This document shows, one piece after another, positions 36,194-44,259 of a stretch of DNA of 64,000 nucleotides. Positions within the stretch are counted from its first letter, which is position 1; each line of letters opens with the position of its first letter. Source of the DNA: Acidobacteriota bacterium (GTDB taxonomy: Bacteria; Acidobacteriota; Thermoanaerobaculia; Gp7-AA8); contig JAFATB010000020.1 in NCBI GenBank assembly GCA_019244185.1, positions 1-64,000 of the forward strand, in the 5' to 3' direction. The notes under the pieces are model-generated. The model did not search any database. It saw only the letters and a program-made list of their open reading frames with translations, and was not told the origin of the DNA. The translations under genes and the position numbers were made by a program.

Positions 36194-38647
36194 ATGGTCG
36201 AGACAACACAGGCGTTCGAGGGTTTCGAGATCGTGCGCGTCCTCGGCAAGGGCGGCATGGGAACGGTCTATCTCGCCCGCGACCAGCGCCTCGGCCGCCT
36301 CGTCGCGTTGAAGGTCCTGAACGCGGGTGAGCTCGCCTACCCCGACAAGCGCGCGCGGTTCCTGCGCGAGGCTCGATCGGCGGCCGCGGTGCGGCATCAG
36401 AACGTCGCCACGATCTACGACGTCGACGAGACGCCGGAAGGTCAGCCGTTCATCGTCATGGAGTACTGCGAAGGCGAAACGCTCTCGCAGCGCATCCGCC
36501 GCCGCGCGCTCGACACCGGCGAGTTCCTCTCGATCGCGCGGCAGATCGCGGCGGGACTCGCGGCCGCGCACGAGAAAGGGATCGTCCACCGCGACATCAA
36601 GAGCGCGAACATCATCATCGAGCCGACCGGCCAGGTGAAGATCCTCGACTTCGGTCTCGCGAAGTCGACGCCGCGCGCGCTCAGCGATCCCGGACTCGAA
36701 CGGACGTTCGAGTCGACGACGGGACACTTCTTCGGCACGCTGCACTTCGTCTCGCCCGAGCAGGCGCGCGGGCTCAACGCCGACGCGCGCAGCGATCTCT
36801 TCTCGGTCGGCGTCGTCCTCTATCAGATGGCCGCGGGGCACCTGCCGTTCAATGCCGAGGCGCCGCTGATGGTGCTGGATAAAATTCGGGATGGCGAGCC
36901 GGAACCATTCGTCCCCGTCGATCCGGCCTTCCCGAGTGCCGCCACGAAAGTCATCTCGCGCCTGCTGCAGAAGAATCCGCAGGACCGCTACCAGACCGCG
37001 CACGATCTGCTCTCCGATCTCGAGGAGATCGACACGCCGACGGTGCGCATGACCACGACGACGTCGCGCTCGACGCTGCGGCGCACGAAGCGTCGTCCGC
37101 TGTGGATCCGCGCGGCGCTGACGACGGCGGCGGCGCTCATCGTCGCCATCGCGATCTTCATCGTGCAGCGCAACGGCACGGGCGTGTCCTCGGAGCCGAC
37201 GTCGACCGCGCCGCCGCCGCCGATGCGCTCGATGGCCGTGCTCCCGCTGCGGAACATCGCCAACAGCACACGTGACGAGTTCCTCTCCGTCGGCCTCGCC
37301 GACGCGCTCGTGACGAAGCTCCAGCAGATCCCGTCGCTGCAGGTGCGGCCGACGTCCGCGGTGCTCGAGTATCAGGGCGCGAAGATCGACGCGAAGGAAG
37401 CGAGCGACAAGCTGAAAGTCGACGGCGTGCTCGAAGGCAACTTCCTCGCCGCGGGTGACCTCGTGCGCGTGACGCTGCAACTCACCGACTCGCGCACCGG
37501 CTTCTCGGTCTGGTCGGACTCGATCGACGGCCGCCGCGACAACCTCCTCAAACTGATCGACGAGGTGTCGACGCGCACGGTCACGGGCCTCAATCAGAAG
37601 ATGGGCGTGCAGGAAGCGGAGGATCGCGGCACGGAGGCGCGCTCGGCGAATCCGGCGGCGTACGAGGAGTATCTGCGCGCGCGTGCGCTCAACGGCAGCT
37701 TCGTGCCGCAACACTATCAGCAGCAGATCGCGGCGCTGAAGAAGGCGATCGCGCTCGATCCTTCCTTCGCCGCCGCCTATGCCGATCTTGCCACCACCCT
37801 CTCCCTCGGGCAGGCGCGCAGTCTCGCGTCGGCAGCCGACGTCACGAACGCGGAGTGGTACGCGCGGCAGGCGGTGCGACTCGATCCGAATCTCCCCGCC
37901 GCGCATCTCGCGCTGGGACGCGTGTTCGTGCGCGATCCGCATCGCTTCCGCGAGTCGGTGCGCGAGGCGCTCGCGGGACTGCGGCTGCACGGCGGCGACA
38001 CGCAGGCGCTGCACAGCGTCGTGACGTACTTCATCTCGACCGGAGATCTGCAGAAGGCCGAATGCGTCGGCGCGAAGCTCGTGCAGGCCGATCCGATGTC
38101 GAACGAGGCGCGCACGCGCGGCTACTGGTATGTCAACGCCGTCGATCCCGAGGGCGCGCTGCAGAACGCGCAGTACGCGCTGGCGACGAAAGACACCGCG
38201 CTGGCGGGACATGACATCCGCGGCATGGCGTTCCTCATGCGCGGCGATCTCGTCTCCGCGGACAAGGAAGCGAACGAGGCGTTGCGTCTCGTCCCCTCGC
38301 ACTACCTCGGCAAGAGCCTGAAGGCGATGATCGCGGCGGCGCAGGGCGATCGTCCGCGCGCGGAAACGTACATCAAGAGCTTCGAGGCCGACGCGGAACG
38401 CACGCACTGGGCCGCGCTGCGCATCGCGCTCTGCTACGCGAAGCTCGGCGACAACGCGCAGGCGCTGGTCTGGCTGCAGCGCACCGCCGACGGCGGCAAT
38501 CACAGCTGGTACGCGCTCGTGCGCCATCCGTGGCTGCAGCCGCTGCAAAGCACGCCCGAGTTCCAGAAGATCATCACCGGTATTAAGGCGGATCTCGATG
38601 ACGTGCGCGACGACGTCGTCGGCGTCTATCAGCTGATCTGCAAGTGA
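36194..38647 (+). CDS. Transmembrane Ser/Thr kinase with TolB-like and TPR domains
   Basis: 817 aa. Complete Hanks kinase ~8-280: LGKGGMGTVYLA, ALKVL Lys, HRDIKSAN (H132-D134) and LDFGLA. One TM helix at ~304-325 (ALTTAAALIVAIAIFIV), then a TolB-N-like segment ~335-470 (MAVLPLRNIANSTRDEFLSV, LVDALVTKL-like) and TPR repeats ~490-780. Topology places the kinase in the cytoplasm and the TolB/TPR sensor outside. A design common in Acidobacteriota. Divergent from the kinase/sigma-54 fusion, so the two may be co-regulated. Confidence 0.92.
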   Translation: MVETTQAFEGFEIVRVLGKGGMGTVYLARDQRLGRLVALKVLNAGELAYPDKRARFLREARSAAAVRHQNVATIYDVDETPEGQPFIVMEYCEGETLSQRIRRRALDTGEFLSIARQIAAGLAAAHEKGIVHRDIKSANIIIEPTGQVKILDFGLAKSTPRALSDPGLERTFESTTGHFFGTLHFVSPEQARGLNADARSDLFSVGVVLYQMAAGHLPFNAEAPLMVLDKIRDGEPEPFVPVDPAFPSAATKVISRLLQKNPQDRYQTAHDLLSDLEEIDTPTVRMTTTTSRSTLRRTKRRPLWIRAALTTAAALIVAIAIFIVQRNGTGVSSEPTSTAPPPPMRSMAVLPLRNIANSTRDEFLSVGLADALVTKLQQIPSLQVRPTSAVLEYQGAKIDAKEASDKLKVDGVLEGNFLAAGDLVRVTLQLTDSRTGFSVWSDSIDGRRDNLLKLIDEVSTRTVTGLNQKMGVQEAEDRGTEARSANPAAYEEYLRARALNGSFVPQHYQQQIAALKKAIALDPSFAAAYADLATTLSLGQARSLASAADVTNAEWYARQAVRLDPNLPAAHLALGRVFVRDPHRFRESVREALAGLRLHGGDTQALHSVVTYFISTGDLQKAECVGAKLVQADPMSNEARTRGYWYVNAVDPEGALQNAQYALATKDTALAGHDIRGMAFLMRGDLVSADKEANEALRLVPSHYLGKSLKAMIAAAQGDRPRAETYIKSFEADAERTHWAALRIALCYAKLGDNAQALVWLQRTADGGNHSWYALVRHPWLQPLQSTPEFQKIITGIKADLDDVRDDVVGVYQLICK

Positions 38648-39123
38648 ACGCGATGCTCGCGCTTCTCTTCACGCTGCTCGCGACCGCCGCGCGCGCCGAC
38701 GAGTTCCGCGCGCATCCAGCCGAGGCGCGGCTCACGCGGCGCGCGGTAGCGCCGGATGTCTCGTCGGGACGCGCGCATCGGTATCGCACGGTGTTGCGCG
38801 AGGAAGCGCGTGAAGGCGCGAACTTCAACGGGCATTACCGCGTCGCGTCGTGGGGCTGCGGCACGAACTGCATCGAGTGGGCGATTCTCGATCTGAAGAC
38901 CGGACGCGTGTGGCTCGCGCCGAAGCCGGCGGAGTCGTGCTGGGCGCCGGACGGCGACGAGGGCGCGGGACGCGACTGGTTCACGTTCCGGCTGTGGAGC
39001 AGCCTGCTCTACCTGCACACGTGCGATCCGTCGACCGACGGCAGGAAGACGTTCACCACGCGCAGCGTGTACGTCTGGACGCGCGGGACGTTGCAGCTGT
39101 TGCGCACGGAAGCGCTGCCGTAG
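38644..39123 (+). CDS. Small secreted protein, function unknown
   Basis: 159 aa. GTG start at 38644 overlaps the kinase stop (GTGA); the in-frame ATG three codons on is the alternative. Signal peptide MLALLFTLLATAARA. The mature part has four Cys (WGCGTNCIEWA, ESCWAPDG, LHTCDPS), probably in disulfides. Translationally coupled to the transmembrane kinase, so it may be a partner of its extracytoplasmic domain (inference). Family not recognised. Confidence 0.72.
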   Translation: MNAMLALLFTLLATAARADEFRAHPAEARLTRRAVAPDVSSGRAHRYRTVLREEAREGANFNGHYRVASWGCGTNCIEWAILDLKTGRVWLAPKPAESCWAPDGDEGAGRDWFTFRLWSSLLYLHTCDPSTDGRKTFTTRSVYVWTRGTLQLLRTEALP

Positions 39124-39129
39124 CGCGCG

Positions 39130-39606
39130 TCAGAAGTCCGACGGCGAAGCCTGGTTCCACATCTCGCGCGCGATCGTCCAGCGGCCGTCCGACTGGCGAT
39201 GCAGCACGAGGAGCATCTTCCCCCAGCCGTCGAACGTCTTGCCGTCGCCGAGCTTCACGACCTGATGTTCGCTGCACCACTCCGACGCCCACGGTCCGGA
39301 GACTTCGATCGCGTGACAGCGCATGTCGAACGACTCCATGTGCGCTCCGGCGAGCTGCTTCATCACGCCGTCGAGAAACGCGCCGATCGCCTTCTTCCCA
39401 ACGATCGGCGGCGTCGATGGCAGGAGGCTCACGCCGTCATCCGCCCACAACGCGAGCGTAGCCGCGTTGTCCATGTGCCGCGTGGCCGCGGCGAAGGCAT
39501 CGTTGAACTGCTCGATCTCGTGTTGCGGCGTCGCCGCGGAAACGCGCGGCACGACGAGCGCACTGAACGCGACGAAGAATACGAGCGCGAGACGGCGATT
39601 CTGCAT
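39130..39606 (-). CDS. Secreted SnoaL/NTF2-like protein
   Basis: 158 aa; signal peptide MQNRRLALVFFVAFSALVVPRVSA. The mature domain has the NTF2-like (DUF4440/SnoaL) pattern: FNDAFAAATRHMDNAATLALWADDGVSLLP, GKKAIGAFL, then a beta sheet ending GRWTIAREMWN. Such proteins bind small ligands or have isomerase-like pockets; no specific activity can be given. Convergent with the preceding gene, 6 bp apart. Confidence 0.78.
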   Translation of the reverse strand: MQNRRLALVFFVAFSALVVPRVSAATPQHEIEQFNDAFAAATRHMDNAATLALWADDGVSLLPSTPPIVGKKAIGAFLDGVMKQLAGAHMESFDMRCHAIEVSGPWASEWCSEHQVVKLGDGKTFDGWGKMLLVLHRQSDGRWTIAREMWNQASPSDF

Positions 39607-39657
39607 CGCCGCACGATACGACGATCGCCGCGGTGCGGCGCGCGCGCCACGGAATGT

Positions 39658-40644
39658 TTACTCCGTCGCGTCGAACATCCGCTGCAGCGCGCGCTCGGCG
39701 GGGACGCGCACGTCTTCGGGCACATCGATCTCGTAGCGCATGTAGAGCAGCGAGTCGCGCACGTCCTCGAGCGTCGTCACTTTCATGAACGCGCAGAGCT
39801 TGCAGCCTTTGAGGAACGTCTTGTCCGGCACTTCCATGGCCAGGCGGTCGGAGAGGCCGCATTCGGTGACGACGAGGAAGCGCGAGGCGGGGCGTTCCTT
39901 CGCGTAGCGCACCATGCCCGACGTCGACAGCACGGCGTCGGCGAGCTTGGCGACGTCGGGGCGGCATTCGGGATGGACGAGGATCTCCAGCTCCGGATCG
40001 GTGGCGCGGATCTTCGCGATCTCTTCCGGCGTGATCTGCTGGTGCACGTAGCAAAAGCCTTCCCACGGGATGATGTTCTTGTCCGGCACCTGATCGGCGA
40101 CGTGCCGCGCGAGGTTGCGGTCGGGCACGAAGAGGATGTTGCGGCTGTCGAGCGAGCGCACGACTTTCGCCGCGTTGGCGGACGTGACGATGATGTCGGA
40201 GAGCGCCTTCACCGCGGCGGTCGTGTTGACGTAGCTGACGACGGCGAGGTCGTCGTATTGCTTTTTCAGTTCGTCGATCTTCGCCGCGAGATCTTCGGCC
40301 GGCGCGGAGTCGGCGAGCTGGCAGCCGGCCATGAGGTTCGGCAGCAGCACGGTCTTCGACGGATTGACGATCTTCGCCGTCTCGGCCATGAAGTTGACGC
40401 CGCAGAATTCGATGACGTCGGCGTCGCGGACTTTCTGCGCCATGAGCGCGAGCTCGAGCGAGTCGCCGACGAAATCGGCCACCTTCAGAATCTCGGGACG
40501 GTAGTAGTTGTGCGCGACGATGACCGCGTTGCGCTGCTTCTTGAGCGCGCGGATCTCCTCGTGCAGCGCCTCGAACTCCCGCACTTCTTCTTCGCTGTAT
40601 TCGTACGTCGAGACGCGGCTCAATTCTTCGTAAAGCGTGGACAT
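39658..40644 (-). CDS. nadA: Quinolinate synthase
   Basis: 328 aa. The Shine-Dalgarno GGGGAG lies just before ATG 40644, which decides against the in-frame ATG 12 nt upstream. NadA condenses iminoaspartate with dihydroxyacetone phosphate to quinolinate in NAD synthesis and carries one [4Fe-4S] cluster. The three conserved Cys positions are present: C108 (AGCQLAD), C198 (WEGFCYVHQ) and C281 or C284 (GCKLCAFMK). Three-domain length is normal. Follows the Smr gene with 1 nt between; nadB and nadC are not in the window. Confidence 0.96.
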   Translation of the reverse strand: MSTLYEELSRVSTYEYSEEEVREFEALHEEIRALKKQRNAVIVAHNYYRPEILKVADFVGDSLELALMAQKVRDADVIEFCGVNFMAETAKIVNPSKTVLLPNLMAGCQLADSAPAEDLAAKIDELKKQYDDLAVVSYVNTTAAVKALSDIIVTSANAAKVVRSLDSRNILFVPDRNLARHVADQVPDKNIIPWEGFCYVHQQITPEEIAKIRATDPELEILVHPECRPDVAKLADAVLSTSGMVRYAKERPASRFLVVTECGLSDRLAMEVPDKTFLKGCKLCAFMKVTTLEDVRDSLLYMRYEIDVPEDVRVPAERALQRMFDATE

Positions 40645-40645
40645 G

Positions 40646-40948
40646 TCACTCCCCATTTAGCGAATTCGAGGCCATCAACACCACCGTCGAGCCCCACCCG
40701 CCGCCCGACGGATCGGCGTCGTGAAAATCGAGCACGAAGTCGAGCGAGCGAAGCAGCGCGCGGATGTTTTCGCGCTGCACGCCGATCCCTCGGCCGTGGA
40801 TCAGACGCACCTGCGTGAAGCCGCGCGCGTGCGCTTCGCGGAGGTATTCGCGCGTGACGTCGCGCACTTCCGCGGCACGAAACGGGTGGAGATCGAGCGT
40901 GTCGGTGACCGGAATCTCGACCGGCTGCTCCTCATCCACGGCGCTCAT
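40646..40948 (-). CDS. Smr-domain protein
   Basis: 100 aa from ATG 40948. Single Smr domain (MutS2 C-terminal type): TLDLHPFRAAEVRDVTREYL and VRLIHGRGIGVQRENIRALL, with the LDLH and HGRG motifs of this nuclease family. Stand-alone Smr proteins bind or cut branched DNA or RNA. Directly upstream of nadA in the same unit; divergent from the MglA-like gene with 25 bp between start codons. Confidence 0.87.
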   Translation of the reverse strand: MSAVDEEQPVEIPVTDTLDLHPFRAAEVRDVTREYLREAHARGFTQVRLIHGRGIGVQRENIRALLRSLDFVLDFHDADPSGGGWGSTVVLMASNSLNGE

Positions 40949-40973
40949 TCTATGTGCGATACTTTCCCGCCTC

Positions 40974-42047
40974 ATGGTCCTCTTCAATCACGCCACCCGC
41001 GAGATGACGGCGAAGATCGTCTACTACGGTCCCGGCCTCTGCGGAAAGACCACGAACCTGATGGTCATCTTCGACAAGCTCGATCCCAAGTCGAAGGGAA
41101 AGATGCTGTCGCTGGCGACGAAGACCGACCGCACGCTGTTCTTCGATCTCCTTCCCGTCGACATCGGCAAAGTCGGCCCGTTCAATCTGAAGATCCAGCT
41201 CTACACGGTGCCCGGCCAGGTCTTCTACAACGAGACGCGCAAGCTCGTGCTCAAAGGCGCCGACTCGGTGGTCTTCGTCGCGGACTCGCAACCGGCGATG
41301 GTCGAGGCGAACCGGGAGAGCTTCGCGAACCTGCTCGAGAATCTCGACGAGAATCAGATCGATCCGAACGACACGCCGATCGTGATCCAGTTCAACAAGC
41401 GCGATCTCCCCGGTGTTCTGCCGGTCGAAAAACTTCAGGAAACGCTCGGCCTCGACGGCTATCCCTACACCGAGGCCGCCGCGATCAAAGGCGACGGCGT
41501 GATGGAGACGTTCAAGCTCGTCTCGAAGATCACCGCGAAGCATCTCTTCACCCGACTCAAGGGCGCCTCCTCGTCAGGCCCTGTCAAGAAAATGACACCG
41601 GCCAAAGTCGCGGTGCGCCCGCAGCCGGAGCCCGAGCCGGAGCCGGAGCCGGAAGCGCAGCAAGTCTCCGAGCCGGCCGCCGAAGCACCGAATCCCTTCG
41701 CCGATGCCGTCCCCTTCCCCGAGGCCGCCGCACCCGTCGAAGCCGATTACGACCGCGCCGAGGAAGTGTCGCTCGATCAATTGCTGGCCGAGGGACGCTC
41801 GCGCCCCGCAACGCTCACGGGTGACGTCGCGACGCCGATCGTGGAGCCGCACGAGGAAGTCGAAGAACTCGGCGCCGAACACCTCGTCGCCACCGACGCC
41901 CCCGCCGTCGCCGTCCTCGACGAGGAGCCCCTCGAAGCAAGAGTCCGCGAGCTCCAACGCAAACTCGACTCCCGCGACGCGACGCTGCGCGCCGTCCTGC
42001 GCGAGCTCGACGATCTGCGCGCGCGTGTGCTCGCCGAACTGGGATGA
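40974..42047 (+). CDS. MglA-like Ras-family GTPase with long acidic tail
   Basis: 357 aa from ATG 40974. Residues ~1-195 are a complete MglA GTPase: P-loop YGPGLCGKTTN, TVPGQVFY switch region, NKRD base motif. MglA normally ends near 195; here a tail of ~160 residues follows, with a Pro-Glu repeat (PEPEPEPEPE), acidic stretches and a C-terminal coiled coil (LEARVRELQRKLDSRDATLR). MglA is the polarity switch for gliding and pili in Myxococcus. No mglB is adjacent. GATACT at 40958-40963 could drive a nearly leaderless mRNA. Confidence 0.9.
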   Translation: MVLFNHATREMTAKIVYYGPGLCGKTTNLMVIFDKLDPKSKGKMLSLATKTDRTLFFDLLPVDIGKVGPFNLKIQLYTVPGQVFYNETRKLVLKGADSVVFVADSQPAMVEANRESFANLLENLDENQIDPNDTPIVIQFNKRDLPGVLPVEKLQETLGLDGYPYTEAAAIKGDGVMETFKLVSKITAKHLFTRLKGASSSGPVKKMTPAKVAVRPQPEPEPEPEPEAQQVSEPAAEAPNPFADAVPFPEAAAPVEADYDRAEEVSLDQLLAEGRSRPATLTGDVATPIVEPHEEVEELGAEHLVATDAPAVAVLDEEPLEARVRELQRKLDSRDATLRAVLRELDDLRARVLAELG

Positions 42048-42054
42048 CCGAGGG

Positions 42055-42197
42055 GCCTCCGGCGGGCCGGCGCGGCCGGCGGCGCTAAGGGCTTAGCCAG
42101 TACTCACGTGCGGCTGCCATCAACGACGTTAACCGCGACCGCACGTGCGTCTAGGCTAGGCCCTTAGCGCTGCCGGCCGCGCCGGCCCGCCGGAGGC
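42055..42197. repeat. 143-bp near-perfect palindrome (REPIN/MITE-like)
   Basis: Arms 42055-42098 and 42154-42197 are inverted copies with 42 of 44 identical positions, very GC-rich (GCCTCCGGCGGGCCGGCGCG). Pairing resumes inside the loop at CACGTGCGG. It starts 8 bp after the MglA stop and could act as a terminator or a mobile palindromic element. Sequence differs from the palindrome at 23259-23419. No further copy seen in the window. Confidence 0.75.
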
Positions 42198-42260
42198 GCT
42201 CCCGGTCAACTCCCGTCTCGCGAGCGTGCGCACGATCACATCGCCAGCGCGCGCGTGCCG

Positions 42261-42266
42261 TACAAT
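42261..42266 (+). promoter_or_regulatory. Candidate -10 of the lipoprotein-thrC unit
   Basis: TACAAT, 35 bp before the ATG, with CGGAGGAG as ribosome site between them. No convincing -35. Confidence 0.35.
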
Positions 42267-42301
42267 CAGGCGTCCAAAAACAACCGGAGGAGACCCAACT
42301 C

Positions 42302-43069
42302 ATGCGTCGCACCATTCCAGTCGTTCTCTGTCTCGGACTCGCGCTCGCCGGCTGCAAGGCGAAAGAGCTCGCCGAGAAAGCCTCGATCTCGAAAGACCTC
42401 GACAAGCGCGGGACCACCGATCTCATGCAGGAGATCTCGAAAGACCAGTACACCCCGCCGGCGGATGGCCGCCTTTCCGACGCGCAGATCCAGATGTATT
42501 TGAAAGTGCGCGAGCAGGAAAAGAAGATCGCCCAGGTGGCGAAGGATGAGATGAAGAAGCACGCCGACGACGCGAAAAAGTCGGGCGAGAAGTCGATTGC
42601 CGGCATGATGGACGGCTTCAAGGCCCTCGGCTCCGCGGCGGACTTCGTGACCGCCGATCTGCGCGCCGCGAAAGACCTGGGCTACAACACGCAGGAATAC
42701 CTCTGGGTCAAGCAGCAGGTGCTCGCCGCGAGCACGGCCGCCATGTCCGAGAAATTCAGCGAAGGCATGGCCGCGAGCTTCGACAAAGCGTACGGCGAAG
42801 CGAAGAAAGCGTACGACGAGGCGAAGGACGAGCAGACCAGGAAGTTGTATGCCGATGTCCTCGCCGGCTACGACAAATCGAAGCAGGAGATGCAGGCGCA
42901 GCACAACGAAGACCCGGCCGTCGCGTACAACCGCCAGCTGCTCTCGAAGTACGAGAATGCGCTGAACGCGTACGCGCAGGAGCTGTCGAAGTACGAAGAC
43001 AAGCCGGGCGAGGCGCAGAAGAGCGTTCAGGACTTCGCGAAGCAGATGGACGCGCAGAAAAAGCAGTAA
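42302..43069 (+). CDS. Helical lipoprotein, function unknown
   Basis: 255 aa; ATG 42302 after CGGAGGAGACCCAACTC. Signal peptide with lipobox LALAGC, so Cys19 is lipidated. The mature protein is Lys/Glu/Ala-rich and almost all alpha-helical, with long coiled-coil-like runs (KAYGEAKKAYDEAKDEQTRK). No enzymatic motif. Stop and the thrC start overlap as TAATG, so the two are translated in coupling although no functional link is known. Confidence 0.8.
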   Translation: MRRTIPVVLCLGLALAGCKAKELAEKASISKDLDKRGTTDLMQEISKDQYTPPADGRLSDAQIQMYLKVREQEKKIAQVAKDEMKKHADDAKKSGEKSIAGMMDGFKALGSAADFVTADLRAAKDLGYNTQEYLWVKQQVLAASTAAMSEKFSEGMAASFDKAYGEAKKAYDEAKDEQTRKLYADVLAGYDKSKQEMQAQHNEDPAVAYNRQLLSKYENALNAYAQELSKYEDKPGEAQKSVQDFAKQMDAQKKQ

Positions 43070-44169
43070 TGCAGCTCGCCTGCTCCGCGTGCGACTTCAC
43101 GTCGCCGATCCGCGAACTCGTTAATCTTTGTCCGTACTGCACGAGCCCGTTGCTCGTGCAGTACGACTTCGCGCCGCGTCCGCGCATCGCGGCGGGCCGC
43201 AACGACATGTGGCGGTACCGCGACGTGCTCCCCGAGGTCGCGGATGAGGAGATCGTGAGTCTTGGTGAGGGAGTGACACCGCTGCTCGCCTCGCGCACGC
43301 GCCCGGGCGTCTACATCAAAGACGAGAGCAAGAACCCGACGCGCTCGTTCAAGTCGCGCGGCATGTCCGCCGCGGTGACGATGGCGAAGAAGCTCGGCGC
43401 GCGGTCGCTGGCGGCGCCGACGGCGGGGAATGCCGGCGCGGCGCTCGCGGCGTACGGCGCGCGAGCGGGGCTGCCGGTCTTCGTGGCCATGCCTCCGGAC
43501 ACGCCGAGCTCCATCGTGGAGGAATGCCGCGGATACGGAGCGACGGTGGAATTGATCCCGGGCGTCATCACCGACGCCGCGAAGCGCGTGCGTGAGTACG
43601 TCGCGGAACACGGCGGCTTCGATCTGGCGACGCTGCGCGAGCCGTATCGCGTCGAGGGGAAGAAGATCATGGGCTACGAGCTGCTCGATGATCTCGGCGC
43701 GCTACCCGATGTGATTCTGTACCCCACCGGCGGCGGCACGGGTCTCATCGGCATGTGGAAAGCGTTCGACGAGATGGAGCGTCTCGGCTGGATCGATGCC
43801 CGGCGGCCGCGGATGTTCAGCGTGCAGTCGAGCGGTTGCGCGCCGGTCGTGCGCGCGTTCGAGCAGGGTCTCGACCGCGCGCCGGAGTGGGAGTCGCCGA
43901 AGACGACCGCGTGGGGCCTGCGCGTGCCGCGCGCCCTCGGCGATCGGCTGATGCTGCACGCGTTGCGCACGTCGAACGGCGGCGCGATCGCGGTGGACGA
44001 GGCGCGGATCGAGGATGCGGCGGCGGCGCTGCGCGTGAGCGAGGGCATCGACGCGGGTCCGGAGAGCGGCGCGGCGTGGCTCGCGTACGAGGAGTTGCGG
44101 GCGCGCGGCGCGATCGGCGCGGACGAGAGCGTGGTCGTCTTCAATACCGGCGCGAACAAGTACCGGTGA
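43069..44169 (+). CDS. thrC: Threonine synthase
   Basis: 366 aa. An N-terminal zinc-ribbon-like stretch (CSACDF...LCPYC) precedes a fold-type II PLP domain; K95 in TRSFKSRGMSAAV binds PLP, and PTGGGTGLIG is the phosphate-binding loop. Converts O-phosphohomoserine to threonine. The zinc ribbon and length fit the archaeal/plant-like branch found in many bacteria. Threonine dehydratase-like proteins share the fold but lack the ribbon. thrA/thrB are not nearby. Confidence 0.88.
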   Translation: MQLACSACDFTSPIRELVNLCPYCTSPLLVQYDFAPRPRIAAGRNDMWRYRDVLPEVADEEIVSLGEGVTPLLASRTRPGVYIKDESKNPTRSFKSRGMSAAVTMAKKLGARSLAAPTAGNAGAALAAYGARAGLPVFVAMPPDTPSSIVEECRGYGATVELIPGVITDAAKRVREYVAEHGGFDLATLREPYRVEGKKIMGYELLDDLGALPDVILYPTGGGTGLIGMWKAFDEMERLGWIDARRPRMFSVQSSGCAPVVRAFEQGLDRAPEWESPKTTAWGLRVPRALGDRLMLHALRTSNGGAIAVDEARIEDAAAALRVSEGIDAGPESGAAWLAYEELRARGAIGADESVVVFNTGANKYR

Positions 44170-44259
44170 CGCGCGTCACGACCGTTTGTAAACGCTGGTC
44201 TTACATTGCACGTCAAGTCATCGGGGTGTTCCCTTTCAATCGAGAGTCCGGAGATCGGA

